Position numbers and translations under genes: made by a program
Shown: in pieces, positions 55,045 to 64,000 of the stretch
How positions within the stretch are numbered: the first letter of the stretch is position 1
How the letters are laid out: each line of letters starts with the position of its first letter
The notes under the pieces: generated by a model
Database searches by the model: none
What the model was told of the DNA's origin: nothing
Seen by the model: the letters and a program-made list of their open reading frames with translations, nothing else
Assembly: GCA_021399435.1 (NCBI GenBank)
Contig: JAJTUP010000063.1
Location: 1 to 64,000, forward strand
Length of the DNA stretch: 64,000 bases
DNA from: Diaporthe sp. PMI_573
Lineage: Eukaryota > Ascomycota > Sordariomycetes > Diaporthales > Diaporthaceae
Reading direction: 5' to 3'

Positions 55045-57158
55045 TCAGAAATCATACCTGAAGTCGGGATTTTCTTTATCCGTGAGATCCTTGAACGCGT
55101 TTGAGTGGCCGATCTTCTCCGAGCCCGCCACGCCAGGGGCATCACCGCTGATCGGCGCAGCTTCTGAGGACACAGAGGCCAGACTCCTCTTTTTGTGGTT
55201 GCGCCTCGTGAGTATGATGCGAGTAATGGCGAGGGTGATGTTAAAGAGCACGTAGAGACAGAAGTGGGCAGTGAAGCCCTTGTGGTAGCGAGGGGCATCG
55301 CCACTTTGAAATATCTAGGGAATAAGAAAGACAATTAGCAAAATTTTCAATAAAGATGAAGGATTCTTCAGCTGCGTAGTTCTCAGTTTCATATTTGACG
55401 GAGAAAGACAAATACCTGTGGCGCGGTCATGTTACCCGCTGCCCATGCGATGAAAGTCATGGCGAGAGCAGTAGACTTCTTGGTCTGTCCGGCGATGTTG
55501 CGTGAAATTAGAGAGAAAATCATGTTGCCTTCGGCCAAGTAGAACTGCATGCAATAGAAAGCGATGAGAAGTCCGACTCGTGTTGAGGACGTAGGCTCTA
55601 TGTGATAGATGACAGCAGTTCCGATGATGGGAGGTCTGAGAGCATATCATTAGCACTGGAGACGCCCAGCCGAGGTTCCTACGACATTGCTTCTTACATG
55701 GTCCATGCCTGGTTATAGAGAAAATGTCAGTATGCGTACCACCAACCGAGCAGTATTGTGGGATGCTCAAGCAAGACTACTCACGTGCATAACCCAAGCG
55801 GTCTGGTCGGTCCACGTACACAACGCAGCCGACCCGACCATGACGATGATAGTCACCGCACCCTGTGCAATATTAAGCAGTTGCGTCTCGAGGTACGTGA
55901 AGCCGAACGAGGAGATGATGAGGTTGGAAAAGACGCCGAGCCCGCCGATGACGAGCGTCGAGGTCAGCTGGAGCATGACGTATAGCCACACGATGGGGTC
56001 GGTGAGGGCTTCCACCGCCTGGTAGCGCTTGTAGACCTTGTTCTGGATGCCCGTCTCGTTGGCGCGGACGCGCTCGACCATGAGGCGCTTCTCGTCCTCG
56101 TTGAAGCACTTGGCCTTCATGGGCGTGTCCGGGAGCCACCACCCGACGAAGAGGGCCCAGGCGCAGGTGAGGCAGCCCAAGATTAGGAAGAGGAGCTGCC
56201 AGGGTAGTATCGCGTGTCCAACGTACTGCGATACGCCCCATGCTATTATTCCGCCGACCTGCGATGCGTCAGTTCCAACACGGTGTGGGAAGCTATGCCA
56301 ATGAACCACAACTGCTTACCATGAGCTGTACTCCCATCATACAGTACCACATGGACGTCAGGAGCATCTGTTCCTTCTTGGTATACTAGAATGAGTTGAA
56401 GTCGAGTCAGCGTCGCTGTCAATATGACTGAATCGATGTTGTGATGAAGATTATTTGCGCGGCGATTCAAGTCGCGTGATTTCAAACTTACCCACATAGA
56501 AGTCATAATAATGAACGTAGGCTGGACACAGCTTTCGAAAACCCCCAATAAGAATCGGACCGTCATCAATGAACCAAAGTTCTTGCAGGCAGCGGAGCAG
56601 GCAATGACGACACCCCAGCAGAAGATATTGGCAGAGAGATATTTGGCGACGGGCAGCTTCTGGAGCAGGAAGTTGGTGGGATATTCGCCCACAAGCACGC
56701 CCATGTAGAGGATGGTCCCGAGCCAGCTGTACTGTTGTCCGACGAGATGGGTATCCTTTTGGATCCCCATGATGGATGAGAATGATAGAGTTCCCTTGTC
56801 AAGGGCCTGGCAGAAGTAGGTGCCTAGCATACAGACTAGGATTCGCCTGTTGATCTTCCAGAAAAGCATACGGTCTGTCTTCTCGTCGATATAGATAGCC
56901 TCGTGGCCTGCGTATTGGGCGGTCTATAAGATCCAGAAGGCGGAATTGTCAGTCTCGTATTCGCTCAAAATACAGGCAACTAGAAATTCCCGGAGATACT
57001 ACAGTGTTGCACGCGTATCTTATCAACATGTAGTGGACACTTGCCTCGTCGTCTGCCTTCTCGTGGGGCTCCGACACAGAGTACGACTTCGAGTCTGGCC
57101 CCTTTGTCACAGCGATCTCATCATGATCACCAGAGGGAATCGAATTTGACTTTTCCAT
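55045..57158 (-). CDS. Dal5-family (allantoate permease-like) MFS transporter (530 aa)
   Basis: Seven exons: 57158-57039, 56923-56492, 56385-56320, 56258-55785, 55708-55698, 55635-55416, 55314-55045; phases agree. Exon five is a micro-exon of 11 nt coding for the AWT region. The sequence follows the anion:cation symporter pattern: KTDRMLFWKINRRI before TM1, LDKGTLSFSSIMGIQKD, YMGVLVGEYPTNFLLQKLP, FLLGVFESCVQPTF, then YTKKEQMLLTSMWY, LPDTPMKAKCFNEDEK in the central loop, and IAGQTKKSTALAMTFI in the second half. Plasma-membrane uptake of small organic anions such as allantoate, ureidosuccinate or vitamins is typical. The first donor site (57038) is unclear. The substrate cannot be told from sequence. 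Confidence 0.9.
55698..55708 (-). other. 11-nt micro-exon
   Basis: The sequence GCATGGACCAT lies between a CAG acceptor and a GTAAGA donor. Including it keeps the frame between exons four and six of the permease and supplies AWTI ahead of PPIIGTAV. Gene finders often miss such exons. Confidence 0.7.
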
Positions 57159-58170
57159 GATGATTGCAAGACGAGGTGGTAGAATGTGAAGAAGGGTTCC
57201 AAAATTTCATGCGGCAGTAAGTTGTGCCACTTAACTGCAAAGGCTGAGGATAAGTCGATGCAACCACAAGGGTAGATCGGAATGCTCAAACCGGAGGCAA
57301 GATCCGAACAAGTATTTATCGAGACGCAGAAGACTGACTGGATCCTGGTGATGGCCTGGGGCCTAACTACGCCCGGAGTCAGCCTGCGTTCCCCAGGCTC
57401 TGACAAGGTTTAATGGGGTGTTGCTGAAGGCTACCCGCACGAGTGTAGCGGAGAGAAGGGCCACTCGCGCCCGAAGACCAGAGGATGCCCCTGCGCACGC
57501 TCCTCACAGTATTCCACAGTGGCTGGAGCAGAAACGCCACGGAAAACGAGTGATTGCAACGACTGTCTCCTACGGACTGCATTCCGCGCAGCAGCTCAGC
57601 GCACGAAATTCTCCTGACATGCTTTCCTGACAGGTCATCATTGCGCTTAGTGAGACCATGCCGTATGTTGGGACGACAATAGGGTGGAGTGGATGATAGG
57701 ATGGCTACGGTGGCCGGAGCGTTCTCCGGTACTTCCTCCGGCGGCCGGAATGGTGGCTGTCGCTCATGTGGGTTCCCCCCGCAATCCGCTTAAGCCACCT
57801 CCACGATCCGCACCTGGGTGCCCTCGTTCTTTGGTTTCTGGGTGGTATTGCAACCCCGAAGAAATAAACTACAATGCAGTGATTGGCGCGGTTTTCGTTG
57901 AAGAGCGAAGAGTCTTGAGTCTGTGCATGTCTTTGCAGGTAATGGTCACCTGACCCACTTCCCCGCGAACAGTCATGAAAACGGTTAGAGGATAAGGGCG
58001 GATGGCGCCGTAATTCAACGTAGGGTCTGAGAGTGAGCCTTTTTGCATGGGTAGTCGCCTTAGTGTTATCCGTCATCCCATCACTCACAAACATGGCATT
58101 GTGACCACACATTCGTGTCCAAACCATGTCGACCATGTTTCTTATCAGATAATGCGAGACTGTTGAGAGC
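57159..58170. promoter_or_regulatory. Divergent promoter between permease and regulator
   Basis: About 1 kb between two head-to-head genes. No supported coding frame; a 209-codon minus-strand frame (57705-58334) is antisense to the regulator's first exon. Confidence 0.5.
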
Positions 58171-61034
58171 ATGCAGAATTTGGGCGAAGCTTTCGACGAT
58201 GATCCGGATGCCTCAGCGTCTGAACCTGAGGAGGGTGGGGCCGAGCCGGAAGCCCCTGAGGGCGATGATAACGACGAAGCTGACGAGACACCACCGACGA
58301 AGAAGAGGAAGACGGATGGCAGCGCGGCTTCCAAGTTTGACGGCCCAGCGTAAGATATTTCCCAACAATTCCAATTCTACCGTTGCAGGCGACGTGCTGG
58401 GCAGCCATGTTGAGACTCAGGGGGGCTGGTTTGGATGCCCGATTTTATCTGAGCCGGTAGACTGATATGCACTCTCCCACGCCAGTTGCCAGTCTTGTAG
58501 ACGAAAGAAGGCAAAATGCACCAGACGTCTACCATGTTCGCAATGTGAGAAACAAAGTAAGCAATCGCTTTATTCACATAATGACCGAGGCCACCGCAAG
58601 TCCTAACCTTCCAAATCGTCAACAAGACCTTGAATGTGTGTACGATGAGAAAAAGCTCAAGCCAGGGCTGCGGTCCGGTGCTATAGAGCACCTCAGTCAG
58701 AGGATCACTGCCCTCGAGAACATGTTCCTCGGGCAGGGTATGCTGTGGCAACAGAATATCAACCAAATATGGCGCCGGTTCGATGACATTGCGCCAGAAG
58801 GTGCATCCAATTCCAGCCCACCGGATTCGGGGTGCTCCATGACTGGGCATTCGTTACAGGAACGTACGGCGCAGCTTAGAAAGACACTGCTATCCTCCGC
58901 GTCTGAGGATGGTACGTCACAGTTGATACAACCTGATGGACCGCAGGCTCCAATAGACTTAGCACCAAACAGTCGGCGTCGCCAAGCAGAACAGGCCCCG
59001 AGACCCAGAGTCACATATAGAGACGACAATGAGCTACCTCCCGACGAGGTTCTTTTTTCCCTTGTTGAGGTTTACTTCCGGCTCATCCACCCCTGGATCC
59101 CCATGCTCCATGTCCGGAACTTCCGCCAGCGCATGAAGGATCCATCCCAGCGTGGGCAGATGACCACGATATGTCATGCCATCGTTTCCATCTGCGCACG
59201 CTTCTCCGACGATCCTCGTCTTGGTCATGACAGCGAGGCACGAGCCCAACAAGCGAAACGCAGTCGTGATGCTGTTATTCTACAAAGCATGCAGTCTTTC
59301 TCCGTGGAGAATCTACAGGCACTCATCATCATCGCCTTTGATACCATCGGGAGTGGCCGGAGCCCAAGTGCCTGGTCTGTCGTGGGCAGCATGACACGCA
59401 CGGTCGAGCAGCTGCAGCTCAGCGTTGAACCTGCAGATGAGGATCACACTCGCTCTGCAGACACGTTCCAGAACCAGATCAAGAGGGCCGCCTTTCTACC
59501 TCCTGCCCGCGACTGGAGTGAGCTCGAGGAGAGGAGACGCGTGTTCTGGAACGTATTCCTGATGGACCGCTTCTGTAGCATCGCCACGGGGTGGAACCTG
59601 TCCCTGACGAGTGCCGATGTGAAGCGGAGGTTACCATGCGAAGGTGCTTTGTGGGAGACAGGCGAGGCCCTCGAGACTCCAACGCCTTTCTTTGGAGTTT
59701 CAGACAACAAATACAACCAGACATCCACCAACTCATCCTCTCTGAGCCACCACCAAAAGCACAACACGCCGGCAAACGAGATGAGGCTGCCTGCTGCCAG
59801 GGCCGAGAGTGAGGATCAGGAGTCCCTGGGTGGGTTCGCCTACTGCATCGAGGCAACCGAGAGTCTTAGCCTGGTTACCTCGTTCTTCCTACAGCAAGCC
59901 GTGGATGTTTCCAAGGCCCAAGATGTCCAGATGTGGCTCATGCGCTTCAAGCAGCTGGACCTCCGCCTCGTGCAGTGGAAGATCTTCCTGCCCGAGCGCT
60001 GGCGTGAGGCTTGCGCGCTCAACGAGGATGGAAATATGGACCCCAACCTGACGTTGGCACACATCACCCACAACATTGCCGTCGTCCTGCTCCATCAGGG
60101 TATCGCCTACCCATCTGCCGAGTGGCAATCTGTGCTCCCTACCATCGGCGTCCGTCTACCATCTGCCTCCAGTGCTGAGACCTGCCTCATTGCCGCAACT
60201 GAGGTGGTCACCATTGTCGAGCGGTTTCTACGTGATAACCCTGCCACACTCACAAGCCCCCAATTTGCATTCTGCTTGTTCATATGCGGCCGTATGCTAC
60301 TTGCCCATGCTGCATACTACAACATCTCGCTGCCGAGAGAGTTCGATGTATTACTGGATTCTCTGTGGGAGATCTCAAAAAGATGGAAATTGGAGAACAA
60401 TATCGCAGCCAAATTTGCCTCACGTCTACTCAGGGCCCGACAACAGGGCGCCTCCCTGGATATCCGACAGGCCGTCTTCTCGGACGACCAGGCTACCATC
60501 ACAGACCGCTCACCCGAGCTCCATCGAAACAGCGCCGAAATGGCGAGACAAAGCCGCGGAATGCCAGGTCTCCGAAACAACCAGCCACCTCTTGACTTCG
60601 TCCAGCGTAACCAGAGCTTGCCAGGCCCGTCCTACCAACAGGGGACTCGTTCCGACTACCAAGATCACTCCTCGCAATCGGCAGGACAGAGGATAGACTT
60701 GCCGGGCCGATTCAACGGCAGCTGCAACAGCAACAATAATAACATGCATCCCATCGACGAGGAATCCCCCGACAGCATATCCTTTGCTTTTCCACCCTTG
60801 CCCTTGGCCTTTCAGGCAGGTCAAATCGCGAGCGCAACACAAACGGCTCTCCAGTCGCCAGCCATGCAACCTGCGCCATACCCAGTTCAGGACTTTGGAA
60901 ATGGAATGGTGCCCATGGATGCAGACGCGTTTCAGGATCTCAATTTGTTCATGGAGTATACGTTTCCGCCTGATGAACGAGTTAGTATGTACGGGCATCC
61001 GAGTGATTCGAACGGGCCCTCGATGAGTCAGTAG
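58171..61034 (+). CDS. Zn2Cys6 transcription factor with fungal TF domain (885 aa)
   Basis: Three exons: 58171-58349, 58486-58556 and 58627-61034. The acidic N-terminus (DDDPDAS, EPEEGG) ends in a nuclear-localisation-like KKRK. The second exon encodes the zinc cluster ACQSCRRKKAKC, then CSQC; the last Cys comes from exon three (LECVYDEKK), giving C-x2-C-x6-C-x5-C-x2-C-x6-C. A coiled-coil-like dimerisation stretch follows (IEHLSQRITALENMF). The middle-homology region is present: VEVYFRLIHPWIPMLH, ERRRVFWNVFLMDRFCSI. The C-terminus is Gln/Asn/Pro-rich. The frame is fully open. A DNA-binding regulator of unknown targets; it lies beside the permease and GH88 genes and may control one of them, but could be a conserved unlinked regulator. 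Confidence 0.9.
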
Positions 61035-61466
61035 GCTGGAATAAGGTGTGCTTTTGAGCATGATAATCCAGAGAGAGGCGGGCAATAATTACTGGTCCAT
61101 CCATTTTTGACAACTGTATTCAATCTTGTCGCGTTTCTCTTTTATTCCTTACTCCACTGGTTTTCTGTCTGCTCAACTTGTATATTCTTTTCCGTCGGGA
61201 GGAAAGCTCCATGGCGCTCTGTTTCTTCCTGCACCACCCCAGAAAAAGTAACACGTCAATATGCTTTCAATCTTTTTTTTTTTTTTTTAATTGAGTAGGT
61301 TCATTGTTACATACATCTATGTTGCCCACACACCGGTCCTATACAGGACCAGTATCGCCACCAACAAAGCCCATGCAAAACCTCTCCCGTGTGCAGCCTC
61401 ATCAGTCTATTACAAAGTCTACTACCGACTGGACACCATGTATGTGAATGCAGCATGTGCCGTCTT
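61035..61466. other. Convergent intergenic gap with T-run
   Basis: 432 bp between convergent genes. It contains a run of 16 T at 61273-61288, probably the 3' flank. No gene seen. Confidence 0.55.
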
Positions 61467-62987
61467 TCAAGCCCCAAAGCCAACAAAGTCGTCACCAATC
61501 CCCATCTCTAGTAGCTTGTTACCCACGAGCATGAAATAGTAGTCCGCGTATACCAGCGAGTGGTTAGCCCACCTCCGAGGCGCGAATTCATAGTTGTTGA
61601 TGGTAGCACCGTCGAGGATGGCCTCGCAGCCGCCGTCGTCAACGTCGAACCCAGCGACCGCGACGTCCTGCTCCTCGGCCCCGTGGTCAGGTGTGTCGAC
61701 GATGGACCTGACCGTGGCCCCGTCGTTTCGGGGCACGAACTTGGCCCGTGGCGTCAGATACTTTTTGCACACCGCACCCGTGATCCTCAGCGCCGCGTCC
61801 AGGTATTTCTGCGCGTGGACACTTTGCCGCAGCTTCAGTGCCTCGTAGATGAGCAGAAACCCGTACGAGGCAATCATGGCCGCGCTGGTGTCCGTAGGCT
61901 CCACCTCGTCCTTCTTCTTGCCTTCATTATTCTCTTTTGCAGCAGCTCCATTAATATCCTCCATCCCCGCCGGAGCCGCCTCAAAGTCCCAAGGCGGAAC
62001 AGCGTCATCGCCCTCCGGCATCCGCGCCAGGAACGCATCGGCGCACAACACCGCCGTCTCCAGGAACTCCTCCTCCCGCGTCCACCCCCACGCCTCCGCA
62101 AACCCGGCCACCGCCCACGCCTGGCCCCGCGACCAGCAGCTCCCGTGGTGCCGCCCCTGGTTCGTAAGGCGCTGCCGGACCGCCCCGTCCGCCGGGTCCA
62201 GGACAACCAGGTGCGCCGTGGTCCCGTCGTGTCGGACGTGCGTGCGGCGCGTGGTGCGGGCGTGACTGACCGCCGCGGCGCGCATCCCGTTGTCCCCCGT
62301 CTGCGCGGCCACGTAGAACAGCAGCGACAGGTTCATCATGTTGTCGATGATGACGAGGAATTCCTTCGTGGGGTCTTGGAAGCTGTAGGCGCGCGTCACG
62401 CACGAGTCCCACGAGCGGATGGCGCCCACCGCAGGGCTGTAGCGGGCGTGCAGGGTCGCCGCGGCGGTCTTGAGGGTCTCGAGGGCGCGGGCATCGTGCC
62501 GGAGCTCCCAGGCTGGGCGGGCCCAGGGCGTGATCATGAAGCCTAGGTCGTGGGTTGTTGCCAGGTGGGCGTTGGCGTGGAGGTTTTCTGTCCACCAGGT
62601 GCAGGCGTGTTCGAGCTGGAGGCGGTGGAGGGGGGATGGTCGTTGCTTTTGTTGGAAGACGTGGGGGTATCGGACCTGCCTCTCTAGGAGGAGGTATAAG
62701 CTCCCTGGAAAGAAACCCGACGTCCAAAATTCTTGGTCGCGGTAGACGTATTTGCTGCCGCCTGGGTGAGTGTATTCTGGATATAGTGTAGGTGGGCTGG
62801 GACTGAGTCTCAATGCCTGTTGGGCAACAGACCACAGCTTGGCCGTCACAGAGGGAGCGTACAGCTCAGAGAGAGTTGTCGTAGGCTTTCCTCCGTTTGC
62901 AAGTGGCTCAGATCGATACGCAGATGTGATTTGAGCATGATTTCCATTTTGCAATGGTTGTCTTTCCGTTCCGCTCAATGTACCCAT
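61467..62987 (-). CDS. GH88 unsaturated glucuronyl hydrolase (506 aa)
   Basis: Single exon. The ATG at 62987 opens MGTLSGTERQ; the frame extends upstream only through a non-ATG codon. The (alpha/alpha)6 barrel sequence of glycoside hydrolase family 88 is clear: FWTSGFFPGSLYLLLER, THDLGFMITPW, NMMNLSLLFYVA, HHGSCWSRGQAWAVAGFAE and DTSAAMIASYGFL. The Asp residues in HDLGF and IIDNMMN match the pair needed for catalysis. The family removes delta-4,5-unsaturated uronic acids from the non-reducing end of oligosaccharides left by polysaccharide lyases. No signal peptide, so it is probably cytosolic, acting on imported oligomers. Codons are strongly GC-biased, which creates a long antisense open frame. 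Confidence 0.92.
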   Translation of the reverse strand: MGTLSGTERQPLQNGNHAQITSAYRSEPLANGGKPTTTLSELYAPSVTAKLWSVAQQALRLSPSPPTLYPEYTHPGGSKYVYRDQEFWTSGFFPGSLYLLLERQVRYPHVFQQKQRPSPLHRLQLEHACTWWTENLHANAHLATTHDLGFMITPWARPAWELRHDARALETLKTAAATLHARYSPAVGAIRSWDSCVTRAYSFQDPTKEFLVIIDNMMNLSLLFYVAAQTGDNGMRAAAVSHARTTRRTHVRHDGTTAHLVVLDPADGAVRQRLTNQGRHHGSCWSRGQAWAVAGFAEAWGWTREEEFLETAVLCADAFLARMPEGDDAVPPWDFEAAPAGMEDINGAAAKENNEGKKKDEVEPTDTSAAMIASYGFLLIYEALKLRQSVHAQKYLDAALRITGAVCKKYLTPRAKFVPRNDGATVRSIVDTPDHGAEEQDVAVAGFDVDDGGCEAILDGATINNYEFAPRRWANHSLVYADYYFMLVGNKLLEMGIGDDFVGFGA

Positions 62988-64000
62988 AGTTACAGAGTAC
63001 TCGTTATGTTTGACCTTAGGCAGTCCCTCGTACAGGAGATCTGATACCGCCCGTGGTGCGAACTTGCAGACCAATGACCACCGGTGACTTATATCGAGCC
63101 CGATTTTTAGAATAAATGTGTAAAAGAATTTCCATTGGGATGGAAAGTCATGGTCTTAAAAAGTCGATTGAAATAAATTGGGTGATCGACTGTGGGCTTC
63201 AATAGGAGGCTTAGATTTACGGAGCATTTGCCTCATTTTTAGGGTCATCTCAGCCCGCTTCAACACAGTGCACACTCTTTCCAAACTGTTCTAGGGGAGG
63301 AAGGGGAATATGGTGCGGTTGCTCATATGACATTGTCCCGGCCAGTCCTCCGCCCATGTCCTGACTGCTCGACATTGGTCTTGGCAGCCATGTCGAGACC
63401 CGGCATTGCGGAGGAAGCACCGGACCGCCCCCCCGCTCCCATACAAGGGTGTACGCAGGAGCTATTACTATGGCCCTCCCATTATCAAGCAAGGCAATTC
63501 CTCTGCAAGATCAACTCGTAGAGGTTTCGTAATTTAGAGATGACTCCTGTGTAAGGGAACCAATTGGCTGTTTGGCATCTTTGCTCTGCACATAGCCACA
63601 CACAAAACGTTAATACGGAGGAACCTTCAAAAAGAGTGTTCATAGAGCAGTCGGTAAAATATGGTATATGCGGGGAAACAAGCATGGGTTGCAGCCTGTT
63701 TGTCACTATGTTAAAATTATAACAATAGTAAGGCAGAGGTGGGTGATGTGTACGCCAAAAATGATGCATTACAGTGTTCACGACATAGGCCACACATTCC
63801 TCAATCCAAGCAAATACGGCCATAGACACAGGAAAATACGGGACTGCAGGGGCCACCTCGCCACCCCTCAGCCTGCCCTTCACTTCTAAGAACTGAAAAG
63901 GCGAAACATCTTATGATTAAACGTCTATATTAAATCTAAACTATATGGTCGATACTTTTCCACTATTCCTTTATAGACTCCAGACCTTTAGTGGCTTCTC
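62988..64000. other. Right-end intergenic DNA, turning AT-rich
   Basis: About 1 kb upstream of the GH88 gene. 63485-63883 has a 132-codon minus-strand frame opening with GTG and no motif. From about 63900 the sequence becomes AT-rich with TA steps like the left end, perhaps the edge of another repeat. Confidence 0.5.

Noticed and set aside
57705..58334. 209-codon minus-strand frame with Ser-rich N-terminus
   Set aside because: Antisense to the acidic first exon of the Zn2Cys6 regulator, whose GAT/GAC codons produce the apparent Ser run.
61560..62546. 328-codon plus-strand open frame
   Set aside because: It is antisense to the GH88 gene, Arg/Pro/Val-rich and motif-free; it arises from the GC-biased third positions of the real gene.
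63485..63883. 132-codon minus-strand frame near the right edge
   Set aside because: Opens with GTG, composition unlike the neighbouring genes, no motif or splice partner.

Overview
This window is nuclear DNA of a filamentous ascomycete (Pezizomycotina). Genes carry short GT-AG introns of about 41-134 bp. The left end holds an AT-rich, transition-mutated (RIP-like) LTR retrotransposon. The gene content is typically fungal: Zn2Cys6 regulators, an HR-PKS, a PTH11/rhodopsin-like membrane protein, a NACHT-ankyrin relic and a Dal5-type permease. A Sordariomycete, perhaps of the Xylariales, is my guess, made only from the kind of metabolite the cluster seems to make.

Layout. 1-1442: AT-rich repeat-derived DNA with a diverged direct repeat. 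1443-7444: a complete but dead Ty3/gypsy element, minus strand, with 274-bp LTRs and a CTTTC target duplication. 7445-8312: a 17-bp minisatellite between inverted repeats. 8313-14934: three intact genes on the plus strand (F-box-like protein, rhodopsin-domain membrane protein, secreted HAD phosphatase). 14997-18665: a NACHT-ankyrin (NLR-like) pseudogene.

18955-46903 is a ten-gene biosynthetic cluster. In order: highly reducing PKS (KS-AT-DH-MT-ER-KR-ACP, no release domain), 14-TM MFS exporter, P450-A, aristolochene-synthase-like sesquiterpene cyclase, BAHD acyltransferase, berberine-bridge-type FAD oxidase, P450-B, P450-C (CYP7/8-like heme loop), short-chain dehydrogenase, AflR-like Zn2Cys6 regulator. 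The simplest reading is a hybrid pathway. The cyclase makes a bicyclic C15 hydrocarbon from farnesyl diphosphate. P450s, the FAD oxidase and the SDR oxidise it. The PKS builds a methyl-branched reduced acyl chain. The BAHD enzyme takes the chain from the ACP and esterifies it to the terpene alcohol. The MFS protein exports the product. Polyketide esters of eremophilanes (integric acid, xylarenals, eremoxylarins) are the known compounds of this general type.

46904-64000 flanks the cluster: a 199-aa hypothetical protein, a decayed zinc-finger-repeat gene, an intact 13-exon amidophosphoribosyltransferase (de novo purine synthesis), an EthD-domain protein, a Dal5-family permease with an 11-nt micro-exon, a second Zn2Cys6 regulator, a GH88 unsaturated glucuronyl hydrolase, and AT-rich sequence again at the right edge. 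All exon coordinates were read by eye from frame continuity, splice motifs and remembered family sequence patterns. They are predictions, not transcript evidence.
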